Source: Blautia sp.
Lineage (GTDB): Bacteria; Bacillota; Clostridia; Lachnospirales; Lachnospiraceae
DNA: 64,000 nt
NCBI GenBank assembly: GCA_029257775.1
Contig: JARIAQ010000038.1
Coordinates: 57,507 to 121,506 of the forward strand
Reading direction: 5' to 3'
In this document: positions 1-9,450 of the stretch, piece by piece
Layout of the letters: each line of letters opens with the position of its first letter
How positions within the stretch are numbered: position 1 is the first letter of the stretch
Position numbers and translations under genes: made by a program
The notes under the pieces: model-generated
The model's database searches: none
What the model was told of the DNA's origin: nothing
What the model saw: only the letters and a program-made list of their open reading frames with translations

Positions 1-1
1 A

Positions 2-1081
2 CTTACAAATTTAAAAACTGGTCGCATATATTCACAAATGGGATATTATGAGGATACAGGAGATATTGGAAACGAATATATTTATGTACAAGATAAAGAT
101 GCGCAAGCTATTACAACAAAAAATAAAGCAGCAGAGATTACTTTGGTAGAAGATACATCCTTCTGTGCAAAATATCATATTTGTCAGAAAATAGATGTGC
201 CAGTAAGTGCAGCAGAGGAGTTGGAAGTTGCACAGAAGTCTTTCCAGGATTGTTATAACCGTCATATAGGACGTAGTGACAAACTGACAGAGTTGATTAT
301 AGAAACGGAATTAACGTTGCAGAAATCTGCCAAGAGCGTAAAAGTAGAAACAACAATCCACAATACAGCAAAAGATCATAGAGTTCGAGTTATGATTCCT
401 ACAGGGCTTGTAGCGGATACACATTTTGCAGATTCTGCTTTTGAGGTAGTAGAACGAAATAATCATCATAGTAAACAATGGGAAAATCCAAGTGGATGTG
501 ATCGTCAACAGAGTTTTGTGGCAATGCAGGATGATCGAGATGGTATATTGATTGCCAACCATGGTCTTTATGAGTATGAGGTACTTCCAGATATGGAAAA
601 TACCATTGCGGTTACTCTTCTTCGTTGTGTTGGTGAAATGGGAGACTGGGGATATTTCCCAACTCCAAAAGCACAGATGAAGGGAACTTATACACTTTCT
701 TATGAGATTTTACCATTTGCAGATGGTGAAAGATTAAAAGCTTATACCCAAGGATATCAGTTCCAAAATGACTTGATGGCAATTTCTACAGATATTCATA
801 CAGGTGCCAATCCGATGGAAAAGAGCTTTTTCAGTTGGACTGGAGAAGGCGTAAACTTTAGTGGACTGAAACAGCAGGATGCGGGATCAGATATTATGGT
901 TCGTTTTGTGAATGTTACAGAGGTACCTCGCGAAATGCAAATCCAGAAGAAAGATTGGATGGAGAAGTTGTACAAGAGTAATGTCATTGAAGAAGAGAAA
1001 GAATATCTTGATGTAAATACAGATGGCCAGTATCATGTAATATTGAAACCATTTGAAATTTTGACTTTGGGTATAAAATAG
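2..1081 (+). CDS. alpha-mannosidase, GH38 family, C-terminal part (5' end outside window)
   Basis: The frame is open from the first bases, so only about the last 360 residues are here. The visible part corresponds to the C-terminal beta-sandwich region of GH38 enzymes, which hydrolyse terminal alpha-mannose from glycans or oligosaccharides. Supporting stretches are EDTGDIGNEYIY near the start, HRVRVMIPTG followed by ADSAFEVVER, the GLYEYEV strand and the TLLRCVGEMG segment, all in the order usual for this family. The catalytic nucleophile lies upstream and cannot be checked. There is no signal peptide in the visible part. A strong hairpin terminator follows at once. The family call is firm; the substrate is not known. 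Confidence 0.88.
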   Translation, partial: LTNLKTGRIYSQMGYYEDTGDIGNEYIYVQDKDAQAITTKNKAAEITLVEDTSFCAKYHICQKIDVPVSAAEELEVAQKSFQDCYNRHIGRSDKLTELIIETELTLQKSAKSVKVETTIHNTAKDHRVRVMIPTGLVADTHFADSAFEVVERNNHHSKQWENPSGCDRQQSFVAMQDDRDGILIANHGLYEYEVLPDMENTIAVTLLRCVGEMGDWGYFPTPKAQMKGTYTLSYEILPFADGERLKAYTQGYQFQNDLMAISTDIHTGANPMEKSFFSWTGEGVNFSGLKQQDAGSDIMVRFVNVTEVPREMQIQKKDWMEKLYKSNVIEEEKEYLDVNTDGQYHVILKPFEILTLGIK

Positions 1082-1104
1082 AAATATAATTCTTAGATAA
1101 AAGG

Positions 1105-1138
1105 AGAGGACAGAGTATAAAATTCTGTTCTCTTTTTG
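1105..1138 (+). terminator. Rho-independent terminator after the alpha-mannosidase
   Basis: A 10-bp stem (1105-1114 with 1124-1133, one G-U pair) is followed by a run of T. It ends the mannosidase transcript just before the folT leader. Confidence 0.85.
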
Positions 1139-1221
1139 TTTCAAAAAAATATTTTAATTATAAAAATTAAATAAAATTTCTATTGCTTTTTTTAGATAAA
1201 TCCCTTATTATGGTAGGGAAA

Positions 1222-1330
1222 GAAAAACTGCAGAGTAGATTTGTATGCGTAAAGTGCCCTCTGGATAGAGAGTTGCTGGAAGGACGAAAAGGTAAATCTT
1301 ACGGTATACAAACTCGCATCTCGCTGCAAC
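1222..1330 (+). promoter_or_regulatory. tetrahydrofolate (THF) riboswitch upstream of folT
   Basis: The leader carries the THF-I aptamer signature GAGTAGATTTGTATGCG with AAGTGCC just after it. The closing stem TGCAG/CTGCA (1229-1233 with 1324-1328) and the next stem TTGTAT/ATACAA (1241-1246 with 1306-1311) are intact. The gene behind it is a folate ECF S-component, the classic target of this class. No T-rich terminator follows. A CTCCT segment at about 1352-1356 can pair with the AGGAG of the folT ribosome site (1376-1380), so translational control is the likelier mechanism (inference). Confidence 0.87.
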
Positions 1331-1390
1331 AGAAGATAAGGCTGAGATTATCTCCTATTGTGGTAGTTTTGATGAAGGAGGTATTTTTTT

Positions 1391-1960
1391 ATGTTCAAAA
1401 ATAACGTAAAAGAGAACATTTTTTTATCTTCGGCAAAAGAGCTGAAGAAAATTCAGGCATTATCTGTATGTGCCATGCTTGCAGCTTTGTCTTTGATTTT
1501 AAATCAGGTAGCGTCTATTACTATTGGACCATATATTAAAATTGGTTTTTCCGGTATTCCAAATCAGTTAGTAGATTATTTATTTGGCCCTGTTACTGGT
1601 GGCTTATTTGCAGGAATTATGGATTTAGTTAAATATTTCATGAAACCTGATGGACCGTTTTTCTTTGGTTTTACTTTCAATGCAATTTTAGCATCTCTTA
1701 TTTATGGTTCTTTTTATTATAAAAAGAAATTAACTTTTAAGAGAGTTTTACTTGCAAAATTTGTTGTATTTACAGTAGTAAATGTTATTTTAAGTACCCT
1801 TTGGCTTGATATGCTTTACGGAAAAGGATTTCTTGCGTTGTTGCCTATGCGTGCAGTAAAGAATGCAATTATGTGGCCTATTGATTCTTTTATTTTCTTT
1901 AGTATTGCAAAAATAATTGAGCAAACAGGTGTACTTCGACCATTAAGAAGAACTGCATAA
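1391..1960 (+). CDS. folT: folate ECF transporter substrate-binding S component FolT
   Basis: A 189-residue integral membrane protein with about six hydrophobic segments. It is an S component of a group II ECF vitamin transporter, binding folate and docking on the shared EcfA/A'/T module, which is not encoded nearby. The segment IKIGFSGIPNQLVDYLFGPVTGGLFAG is typical of the FolT/QueT-like fold, and the THF riboswitch directly upstream supports folate as the ligand. The ATG lies 8 nt after a strong AAGGAGGT site. It is a single-gene unit closed by a strong terminator. Confidence 0.9.
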   Translation: MFKNNVKENIFLSSAKELKKIQALSVCAMLAALSLILNQVASITIGPYIKIGFSGIPNQLVDYLFGPVTGGLFAGIMDLVKYFMKPDGPFFFGFTFNAILASLIYGSFYYKKKLTFKRVLLAKFVVFTVVNVILSTLWLDMLYGKGFLALLPMRAVKNAIMWPIDSFIFFSIAKIIEQTGVLRPLRRTA

Positions 1961-1980
1961 AAAGAATAAAAAAGAAACAG

Positions 1981-2013
1981 GATTGAGTAGACAGCCATAC
2001 TCAATCTTTTTTT
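1981..2013 (+). terminator. Rho-independent terminator after folT
   Basis: A perfect 9-bp stem, GATTGAGTA with TACTCAATC (1981-1989 and 1998-2006), is followed by seven or more T. Confidence 0.92.
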
Positions 2014-2144
2014 GCAGTTAATTCAGGAATTCTCTAAATAAATGTAATATTTATGTAATATTTAGAAAGAAAAACTTGCGATTTTTGAAAAAATACGTTA
2101 ATATAGGAGACGCAGAGAGTTATTTGTCTAAGGAGGAAGAAACA

Positions 2145-2747
2145 TTGAAGAACAAATGGTTAAAAAAGGGTATGGTTATCTTAACCATTGGGTGTATTGC
2201 AATTCCTATGACCGGTTGTAAAGCTGAAAAGATATTTGATAAAGTATTGGAAAAATCTGACTCAAAAAAAGAAGAAAATAAAACGGTAGAGAAAAAAGAA
2301 GTAGAGCCAGAAGTACCTGTGGAAAAACCGCAGTGGACAACCAATTTAAGTGGTTCCGTTACTTATGAAAAAGATGCAGAAGCAGAAGCATTACAGATAG
2401 AAGCAACAGCTTCTGATAGTGGAACAATTTCTTATCAATGGTATAAAAGTCTTACCAACACAAATGGTGGGGGGACTGCAATTGAAGGAGAAACTTCTAA
2501 TACATTTACACCGCCTACCAATGAGATAGGAACTGTTTATTATTATGTGGTTGCGATTAACACTATTGGAAGTTCTACGAACAGAGTGACTAGTGAAACT
2601 ATGGAAGTAATTGTATCAGAAGCTGCTTCAGAAGAGACTTCGTCAGAAGAAGGAGAGACTTCAGAACAAGGGGCAGAAGGAGAGGCAGCCGAAGGAAGTG
2701 AAACAACAGAGGAAAGCACATCGTCAGAGGAGCAGCCAGCAGAATAA
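2145..2747 (+). CDS. small lipoprotein with one Ig-like domain and an acidic tail
   Basis: I place the start at TTG 2145, 7 nt after AAGGAGGA, rather than at the upstream ATG at 2076, which has no ribosome site. The 200-residue product begins KNKWLKKGMVILTIGC and has a lipobox-like MTGC, so it is probably secreted, lipidated and attached to the outer face of the membrane. A lysine/glutamate-rich linker leads to one beta-sandwich domain of about 80 residues with the SYQWYK and YYYVVAINTIG strands typical of bacterial Ig-like repeats. The last 40 residues are almost only Glu, Ser, Gly and Thr. Function unknown; possibly an adhesion or cell-surface protein. It has its own terminator. Confidence 0.75.
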   Translation: MKNKWLKKGMVILTIGCIAIPMTGCKAEKIFDKVLEKSDSKKEENKTVEKKEVEPEVPVEKPQWTTNLSGSVTYEKDAEAEALQIEATASDSGTISYQWYKSLTNTNGGGTAIEGETSNTFTPPTNEIGTVYYYVVAINTIGSSTNRVTSETMEVIVSEAASEETSSEEGETSEQGAEGEAAEGSETTEESTSSEEQPAE

Positions 2748-2767
2748 TTTTAAATTATGATGTTTTC

Positions 2768-2800
2768 AAGGATTCTCTTAGGAGAATCCTTGCATTTTTT
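2768..2800 (+). terminator. Rho-independent terminator after the lipoprotein gene
   Basis: A perfect 10-bp stem AAGGATTCTC/GAGAATCCTT with a TTAG loop is followed by TGCATTTTTT. Confidence 0.92.
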
Positions 2801-2818
2801 ATAGATGTTTAGTAAAAT
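2790..2818 (+). promoter_or_regulatory. candidate promoter for plsX
   Basis: TTGCAT (2790-2795) and TAAAAT (2813-2818) are 17 bp apart and sit between the upstream terminator and plsX. The match is moderate and overlaps the terminator T-tract. Confidence 0.4.
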
Positions 2819-2845
2819 CATGTTAGATATAACAGGAGGCAAAAC

Positions 2846-3874
2846 ATGGAAGAAACAATAAAAGTGGCTGTAGATGCTATGGGCGGTGATTATGCTCCTT
2901 CAGAGGCAATAAAAGGTGCGGTAGCTGCTGTCAATGAAAAAGAAAATGTAGAAGTATTTCTGGTAGGAAAACAAGAAGTTCTGGAGAAAGAATTATCATC
3001 TTGTGTGTATCCAAAAGAGAGAATTCATATTGTAGCAGCAAGTGAAGTAATTGAAACAGGAGAACCTCCAGTAGTCGCTATTCGAGGAAAGAAAGATTCC
3101 TCTATTGTAGTAGGTATGAAGCTGGTAAGGAAAGGCGAAGCAGATGCTTTTGTATCAGCAGGAAGCTCTGGAGCCATTCTGGTAGGCGGGACTACGATTG
3201 TAGGAAGAATCAAAGGAGTTGAGCGAGCACCTTTGGCACCACTTATTCCGACAAAAAACGGAGTATCTTTACTTATTGACTGTGGAGCAAATGTGGATGC
3301 GAGAGCTTCGCATTTGGTCCAGTTTGCTCGTATGGGATCTATTTACATGGAGCATGTTATGGGAGTAAAAAATCCTAAAGTGGGAATTGTGAATATTGGC
3401 GTAGAAGAGGAAAAGGGAAATGCTTTGGTTAAAGAAACATATCCCTTGTTAAAGGAATGTAAAGATATTAATTTTATTGGTAGCATTGAGGCAAGAGAAA
3501 TTCCAGCAGGGGTGGCAGATGTTGTAGTATCAGAAGCTTTTGTGGGAAATGTTATTTTAAAATTATATGAAGGTTTAGGAAGTACTTTGATATCCAAAAT
3601 TAAGGGAAGTATGATGTCGAACCTACGTAGTAAAATAGGAGCACTTCTTGTAAAACCTGCTTTAAAGAGTACCTTGAAGTCTTTTGATGCAAGCCAGTAT
3701 GGAGGAGCACCTCTTCTGGGACTAAAAGGTTTGGTTGTAAAGTGTCACGGTAATTCAAAGGAAACAGAGTTTAAAAATGCCATTATTCAGTGCATTTTAT
3801 TTAAGGAACAGCGAATCAGTCAGCGAATAGGAGAAAATTTAGTTGCTGTACAAGAAAAAAAAGAGGAGATTTAG
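2846..3874 (+). CDS. plsX: phosphate acyltransferase PlsX
   Basis: A 342-residue enzyme making acyl-phosphate from acyl-ACP, the acyl donor for PlsY in phospholipid synthesis. The N-terminal VAVDAMGGDYAPSEA and the SAGSSGAILVGG stretch are PlsX hallmarks. It is full length for the family. ATG follows AGGAGGC at good spacing. It heads a unit with acpP (11 nt downstream), so the acyl carrier and the enzyme using acyl-ACP are made together. The partner plsY is in this window at 46.7 kb. Confidence 0.96.
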   Translation: MEETIKVAVDAMGGDYAPSEAIKGAVAAVNEKENVEVFLVGKQEVLEKELSSCVYPKERIHIVAASEVIETGEPPVVAIRGKKDSSIVVGMKLVRKGEADAFVSAGSSGAILVGGTTIVGRIKGVERAPLAPLIPTKNGVSLLIDCGANVDARASHLVQFARMGSIYMEHVMGVKNPKVGIVNIGVEEEKGNALVKETYPLLKECKDINFIGSIEAREIPAGVADVVVSEAFVGNVILKLYEGLGSTLISKIKGSMMSNLRSKIGALLVKPALKSTLKSFDASQYGGAPLLGLKGLVVKCHGNSKETEFKNAIIQCILFKEQRISQRIGENLVAVQEKKEEI

Positions 3875-3885
3875 GAGGAAATATC

Positions 3886-4116
3886 ATGGAATTGGAAAAA
3901 TTACAGAAGATAATAGCAGAGGTTTTAAATGTGGATACAGAGGAAGTGACTTGGGATACCACATTTGTAGATGATTTGGGGGCCGATTCTCTGGATATTT
4001 TCCAAATTGTGATGGGGATTGAAGAAGAATTTGATATTGAGATCCCAACAGAGGAAGTAGAACAAATTGTTTCTGTAGGAGATGCAGTAGAACAGATTAA
4101 ACGTTTAATTGGATAA
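3886..4116 (+). CDS. acpP: acyl carrier protein
   Basis: A 76-residue acidic helical protein with the 4'-phosphopantetheine site DDLGADSLD; Ser35 is the attachment residue. It carries growing acyl chains in type II fatty-acid synthesis and supplies PlsX. A strong AGGAGG site precedes the ATG. A terminator follows before rnc. Confidence 0.96.
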   Translation: MELEKLQKIIAEVLNVDTEEVTWDTTFVDDLGADSLDIFQIVMGIEEEFDIEIPTEEVEQIVSVGDAVEQIKRLIG

Positions 4117-4123
4117 AAACGAA

Positions 4124-4172
4124 ATGTCTTCCCGTATAGTCAGAAAGATTCTGATGTTGGGAGGGCATTTTT
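4124..4172 (+). terminator. Rho-independent terminator between acpP and rnc
   Basis: A 10-bp stem (4124-4133 with 4159-4168, two G-U pairs) closes a 25-nt loop and is followed by TTTTT. Confidence 0.75.
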
Positions 4173-4205
4173 GTATCAAAAACAAAGGTAACAAAAGGAG
4201 CAGAT

Positions 4206-4916
4206 ATGAGAAATTCAAAAAAGTTATTGGAGTTAGAGAAAAAAATTGGATATGAGTTTGAAAATTTTGATCTTTTGATTAATGCGTTAACTCATAGTTC
4301 TTATGCAAATGAACATCATATTGCCTATTCGGGAAATAATGAGAGATTAGAATTTTTAGGAGATGCAGTATTGGAGTTGACGTCAAGTGAATTTTTATTT
4401 TATAAATATGCAGATTTGCCAGAAGGGAAGCTGACAAAAAAACGTGCCAGTATTGTATGTGAACCGACTTTAGCACTTTGTGCAAAAGAAATCTCTTTGG
4501 GAGATTATCTTCTTTTAGGAAAAGGTGAAGAAGCAACAGGGGGGAGAAACAGAAATTCTATTGTTTCAGATGCAATGGAAGCGTTGATTGGAGCAATTTA
4601 TCTGGATGGCGGTTTTGCTAATGCAAAAGAGTTTATCCTTAAATATATATTAAACGATATTGAGAATAAGCAGCTCTTTTATGATAGCAAGACTACACTT
4701 CAGGAAATTGTACAGGCAGAGTTTGAAGCAGATGTACAATATGTGCTGGTAAAAGAGGAAGGACCAGATCATAATAAGTCCTTTTATGTGGAAGCGATTC
4801 TTGGAGATCAAAAACTGGGAGAAGGTTGTGGACATACCAAGAAAGCAGCAGAGCAACAGGCCGCGTACTGTGCTATTAAAAAGCTAAGAGATGAAAAGGG
4901 AGCTTTATGTATTTAA
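4206..4916 (+). CDS. rnc: ribonuclease III
   Basis: A 236-residue double-strand-specific endonuclease for rRNA and mRNA processing. The RNase III signature ERLEFLGDAVL is at residues 46-56, and the second acidic pair is in SDAMEALIGA (Asp122, Glu125). A dsRNA-binding domain occupies about the last 75 residues (TLQEIVQAEF to the HTKKAAEQQAA helix). ATG follows AAAAGGAGCAG. Its last 10 nt overlap smc in another frame, implying translational coupling, as in many clostridia. Confidence 0.96.
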   Translation: MRNSKKLLELEKKIGYEFENFDLLINALTHSSYANEHHIAYSGNNERLEFLGDAVLELTSSEFLFYKYADLPEGKLTKKRASIVCEPTLALCAKEISLGDYLLLGKGEEATGGRNRNSIVSDAMEALIGAIYLDGGFANAKEFILKYILNDIENKQLFYDSKTTLQEIVQAEFEADVQYVLVKEEGPDHNKSFYVEAILGDQKLGEGCGHTKKAAEQQAAYCAIKKLRDEKGALCI

Positions 4917-7900
4917 AAAGTATTGAAGTGCAGGGATTTAAGTCTTTTGCCAATAAAATTGTATTTGAGTTTCATAATGGAATTACAGGAATTGTAGGGC
5001 CAAATGGCAGTGGGAAGAGTAATGTAGGAGATGCCGTACGTTGGGTATTGGGTGAACAAAGTGCCAAGCAACTTCGAGGCGGTAATATGCAAGACATTAT
5101 TTTTTCAGGAACGGAAACAAGAAAACCTCTCGGCTTTGCTTATGTGGCTATTACACTGGATAATAGCGATCATAAATTACCTATTGATTATCAAGAGGTT
5201 ACTATTGCCAGAAGATTATATCGTTCTGGAGAAAGTGAATATCTTTTAAATGGAACATCATGTCGTTTAAAGGATGTAAATGAGCTTTTTTACGATACCG
5301 GTATTGGAAAAGAAGGGTATTCTATTATTGGGCAGGGACAAATTGATAAAATATTGAGCGGGAAGCCAGAAGAGAGACGTGAATTATTTGATGAGGCTGC
5401 TGGAATTGTAAAATTTAAAAGAAGGAAAAATACAGCAATTAAAAAACTGGAGGAAGAACAGCAAAATCTGACTCGTGTGAATGATATTTTGTCAGAGCTT
5501 ACAAGACAATTGGCACCTTTAGAAAAACAGGCAGAGACGGCTAAGACCTATTTAAAGAAAAAAGAAGATTTAAAACAGTTGGATATTCAGATGTTTTTGC
5601 TAGAAATGGCAAGAATTCGAGAGCAGTTAAAAGCTGTAGAAGAGAAATACGAAATTGCACAGTCTGATTTGGAGGAAACTTGTAAAAGTTTCGATGTGAC
5701 CAAGACAGAATATGAGAATTTAGAGAAAGAACTGGAAGTTCTGGAAGAAAAAATTCAAACATCAAGAGAGAAGTCTACACAGAAAACACTGGAAAAACAA
5801 GCACTGGAAAATCAAATTCATCTTTTGAAGGAACAAATTCATTCTGTAAAGCAAAATGAAACCCGGTATCAGGAGAGAACTTCTGCTTTGGAATCCGATA
5901 TTGAGAAGCGAAAGAAGGAAGAACAAAGATATCTGGAAGAAAAATCACAATTAGAAGAAAAAGAAGTAGAATTTTCAAAAGTACATGGTCAGGTACAGGA
6001 CGCATTTAAAGATATTGCCATTGAAATTCACCATTTAGAAGAAGCTATTGAAGCTGGAAAAAATGAAATTATTGAAATTTTAAATCAAAGAGCTTCAATT
6101 AAAGGAAAACTGCAGCGGTATGATGCTATGATGGAACAGATTTCTATTCGAAAAGTGGCTTTAAATCAGCGGAATTTAACGTTGCGAAGTGAAAAAGCGC
6201 AGTTAAATGCTTCAGAGGAGAAGTATAAAATCCAGAAACAAGAAATTGAAGAAACTATTGAAAAAATAATTCGTCAAGGGAATCGTTGTGAAGATCAGAT
6301 TAAGAAGTATCAGGCAGAAATTTCAAGAACTACCCAGCAACTAGAAAATGAGAAGACAGCTTATCATAGAGAAGTATCTAGATTAGAGTCTTTGAAAAAC
6401 ATTACAGAGCGTTATGATGGTTATGGGAATAGTATTCGACGGGTTATGGAACAGAGAAAAAATGTTTCTGGTATAAAAGGGGTTGTGGCAGATCTCTTAA
6501 AGGTTGATAAAAACTACGAAACTGCTATTGAAACAGCGTTAGGAGGAAGTATTCAGAATATTGTTACGGACAAAGAGGAAACCGCTAAGGGAATGATAGA
6601 ATTTCTGAAAAAGAATAAGTATGGACGTGCAACTTTTCTTCCCCTGACTAGTATGAAAAATAAAAAGGCTTTTAACAATCCAGGTGCATTAAGAGAACCA
6701 GGAGTCATTGGTGTTGCCAGTGATTTAGTAAAGGTGGAAGCAGAGTATGAAGGTTTGGCAAATTATCTTCTAGGAAGGACCTTAGTTGTAGATCATATTG
6801 ACCATGGAATTGCTATTGCAAAAAAATACCAGTATACTATTCGTATGGTTACCATAGAAGGAGAGTCTTTAAATCCAGGCGGTTCCCTTACTGGTGGTGC
6901 ATTTAAAAATAATAGTAATCTTCTGGGAAGACGAAGAGAAATTGATGAACTTCATGGAGCTGTAGAAAAATTAAAATTAAATATTGAAGCATTACAGGCT
7001 ACGCTGGAAGATTACCGTAATAAGCGAAATCATTTTCGTGATGAAGCCGCACGTATGCAGGAAAGCTTACAAGAGCAGTATATTCTGGAAAATACAGTAC
7101 AGATGAATTTAAATTCCATGTCAGATAAAAAGGTAGAGATTCAACAGGGATATGAGAATTTAAAAAGAGAAAGTTTGGAACTTGAGAAGCAAATTAAGGA
7201 AATTGAAGAAAATAGTCAATCCATTCAGCTTGAAATGGAAGCTAGTGCAAATCAAGAAAATACATTAGAAACTTCTATTAATCAGAAACAGGAAGAATTG
7301 GAAAACAGGAAAAAGAAAGAGGGAGAACTTTCTAAAGAGTTGGAAAAGACTCAGCTGGAAGAGGCTGGTATTACTTCCAGAAAGGGATTTATTCAAGAAA
7401 ACTTAAAGCGTATACAGGAAGAATTAGTAAGTTTGCGAGAACAAAAAGAAGCGCTTATGGAAGGGCTTCTGGAAGGCAAAGAAGAAGCGTTAAAAAAAGA
7501 AGCTGAAATTGTGAAAATTCGTCAGGAAATAGAAAGTGCCATAAAAGAGGAAGAAGAAGACAAAGAAAAGTTGCAAGAAGCCCTTACAAAAAAAGAAAAA
7601 ATGACACAAGAACATAAAGCATTTTTTTCTAAAAGGGATGAATTATCTGCAAGAATGAACTTGTTGGATAAAGAAAGTTACCGCTTGTTGGGACAAAAGG
7701 AAAAACTGGAAGAAAATCAGGATACGCAAGTAAACTATATGTGGGAAGAATATGAAATTACATATAGTCAGGCATTAATTAATATGCCGGATGAATTACG
7801 GGAAAGAGCAGAGATAAAAAGCGCTATTTCCAATATGCGAAGCGAAATAAGACAGTTGGGAAATGTTAATGTTAATGCTATTGAGGAATATAAAGAACTT

Positions 7901-8467
7901 TCTGAACGTCATACATTTATGAAGACGCAGCACGATGATTTAGTTCAGGCAGAGGAAACTTTACAAGGAATTATAAATGAGCTAGATACAGGAATGCGGC
8001 GGCAATTTGAAGAAAAGTTTGGGCAGATTCGAGTGGAATTTGATAAGGCATTTAAGGAACTTTTCGGAGGTGGAAAAGGAACTTTGGAGCTTGACGAGGA
8101 AGAAGATATTTTAGAGGCAGGAATTCGTATTATTTCTCAGCCACCGGGAAAGAAACTTCAGAATATTATGCAGCTTTCTGGTGGAGAAAAGGCCCTAACT
8201 GCCATTGCTCTTTTATTTGCAATTCAAAATCTAAAGCCATCTCCATTTTGTCTTTTGGATGAAATTGAAGCGGCTCTTGATGATTCAAATGTTACAAGAT
8301 ATGCAAAATATCTTCATAAGTTGACAAAGAATACGCAGTTTATTATTATAACACATAGAAGAGGGACGATGACAGCAGCAGATCGCTTGTATGGTATTAC
8401 TATGCAGGAGAAAGGTGTTTCAACGCTGGTATCCGTAGACCTTATTGAAAATGACCTAGATAAATAG
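4907..8467 (+). CDS. smc: chromosome segregation protein SMC
   Basis: A 1186-residue condensin ATPase that organises the chromosome with ScpA/ScpB (not in the window). Walker [10 protein letters not shown] is near residue 32. Two long coiled coils flank a hinge at about 505-680 (from [10 protein letters not shown] to [10 protein letters not shown]). The C-terminal head has the LSGGEKAL signature near 1090 and Walker [13 protein letters not shown]. Length and domain order are complete. The start overlaps the end of rnc, and ftsY follows 9 nt after the stop, so the three genes probably share one mRNA. Confidence 0.97.
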   Translation: MYLKSIEVQGFKSFANKIVFEFHNGITGIVGPNGSGKSNVGDAVRWVLGEQSAKQLRGGNMQDIIFSGTETRKPLGFAYVAITLDNSDHKLPIDYQEVTIARRLYRSGESEYLLNGTSCRLKDVNELFYDTGIGKEGYSIIGQGQIDKILSGKPEERRELFDEAAGIVKFKRRKNTAIKKLEEEQQNLTRVNDILSELTRQLAPLEKQAETAKTYLKKKEDLKQLDIQMFLLEMARIREQLKAVEEKYEIAQSDLEETCKSFDVTKTEYENLEKELEVLEEKIQTSREKSTQKTLEKQALENQIHLLKEQIHSVKQNETRYQERTSALESDIEKRKKEEQRYLEEKSQLEEKEVEFSKVHGQVQDAFKDIAIEIHHLEEAIEAGKNEIIEILNQRASIKGKLQRYDAMMEQISIRKVALNQRNLTLRSEKAQLNASEEKYKIQKQEIEETIEKIIRQGNRCEDQIKKYQAEISRTTQQLENEKTAYHREVSRLESLKNITERYDGYGNSIRRVMEQRKNVSGIKGVVADLLKVDKNYETAIETALGGSIQNIVTDKEETAKGMIEFLKKNKYGRATFLPLTSMKNKKAFNNPGALREPGVIGVASDLVKVEAEYEGLANYLLGRTLVVDHIDHGIAIAKKYQYTIRMVTIEGESLNPGGSLTGGAFKNNSNLLGRRREIDELHGAVEKLKLNIEALQATLEDYRNKRNHFRDEAARMQESLQEQYILENTVQMNLNSMSDKKVEIQQGYENLKRESLELEKQIKEIEENSQSIQLEMEASANQENTLETSINQKQEELENRKKKEGELSKELEKTQLEEAGITSRKGFIQENLKRIQEELVSLREQKEALMEGLLEGKEEALKKEAEIVKIRQEIESAIKEEEEDKEKLQEALTKKEKMTQEHKAFFSKRDELSARMNLLDKESYRLLGQKEKLEENQDTQVNYMWEEYEITYSQALINMPDELRERAEIKSAISNMRSEIRQLGNVNVNAIEEYKELSERHTFMKTQHDDLVQAEETLQGIINELDTGMRRQFEEKFGQIRVEFDKAFKELFGGGKGTLELDEEEDILEAGIRIISQPPGKKLQNIMQLSGGEKALTAIALLFAIQNLKPSPFCLLDEIEAALDDSNVTRYAKYLHKLTKNTQFIIITHRRGTMTAADRLYGITMQEKGVSTLVSVDLIENDLDK

Positions 8468-8476
8468 GAGGTAAGA

Positions 8477-9430
8477 ATGGCAGAAGGAAAAGAAAAGAAG
8501 GGATTTTTTAAACGACTAGTAGAGGGACTTTCCAAAACAAGAGAAAATATTGTTTCAGGAATTGATTCTATTTTTAGTGGATATTCTAGTATTGATGATG
8601 ATTTTTATGAAGAAATTGAAGAGATTTTGGTAATGGGTGATCTTGGTATTAATACCACAACCGCTATTATTGAGCGTTTAAAAGAGCAGGTGGCAAAGGA
8701 ACATATCAAAGAACCTATGGAATGTAAAAAGCTTCTTATGGATAGTATTAAGGAGCAGATGCAGGTACAAGAGACAGCTTATGAGTTTGAAAACCGTAAA
8801 TCGGTTATTTTGGTAATTGGTGTTAATGGAGTAGGAAAAACTACTTCTGTAGGAAAATTGGCAGGAAAGCTAAAGGGACAGGGAAAAAAGGTTATTATGG
8901 CAGCTGCCGATACTTTTCGTGCAGCAGCAGGTGAGCAGCTTACTCAGTGGGCAAACAGAGCAGGTGTGGAACTGATTGGCGGGCAGGATGGAGCAGATCC
9001 TGCTTCGGTAGTCTATGATGCTATTGCAGCTACAAAAGCTAGAAATGCAGATGTGTTAATTTGTGATACGGCAGGAAGACTACATAATAAGAAAAATCTT
9101 ATGGAAGAACTTCGTAAGATTTACCGCATTATTGAAAAAGAATATCCAGAAGCGTATTTGGAAACCCTAGTTGTTTTAGATGGTACTACAGGGCAAAATG
9201 CCTTAGCGCAGGCACGTCAGTTTAATGAAGTGGCAAATGTTACGGGAATTATTTTGACAAAGCTGGATGGCACAGCGAAAGGCGGAATTGCAGTGGCAAT
9301 CCAATCAGAGTTAGATATTCCAGTGAAGTATATTGGAGTTGGAGAAGGTCTTGATGATTTGGAAAAATTTAATTCAGATGAATTTGTAAATGCTCTATTT
9401 AACATGGAAAGCAATATACAAGAAGACTAA
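8477..9430 (+). CDS. ftsY: signal recognition particle receptor FtsY
   Basis: A 317-residue SRP GTPase that docks ribosome-SRP complexes at the membrane. It has a short N region, then the NG domain with P-loop GVNGVGKTT (115-123), DTFRAAAGEQL, DTAGRLHNK and TKLDGTAKGG. The acidic A domain of proteobacterial FtsY is missing, as usual in Firmicutes. Its partner Ffh is encoded at 34.2 kb. It lies directly behind smc with an AGGAGG site. Confidence 0.97.
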   Translation: MAEGKEKKGFFKRLVEGLSKTRENIVSGIDSIFSGYSSIDDDFYEEIEEILVMGDLGINTTTAIIERLKEQVAKEHIKEPMECKKLLMDSIKEQMQVQETAYEFENRKSVILVIGVNGVGKTTSVGKLAGKLKGQGKKVIMAAADTFRAAAGEQLTQWANRAGVELIGGQDGADPASVVYDAIAATKARNADVLICDTAGRLHNKKNLMEELRKIYRIIEKEYPEAYLETLVVLDGTTGQNALAQARQFNEVANVTGIILTKLDGTAKGGIAVAIQSELDIPVKYIGVGEGLDDLEKFNSDEFVNALFNMESNIQED

Positions 9431-9450
9431 AAGAGAGTGGGGAGATGCAC

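Noticed and set aside
1183..1404. 73-codon open frame upstream of folT
   Set aside because: It runs through the THF riboswitch, has no ribosome site and no family resemblance.
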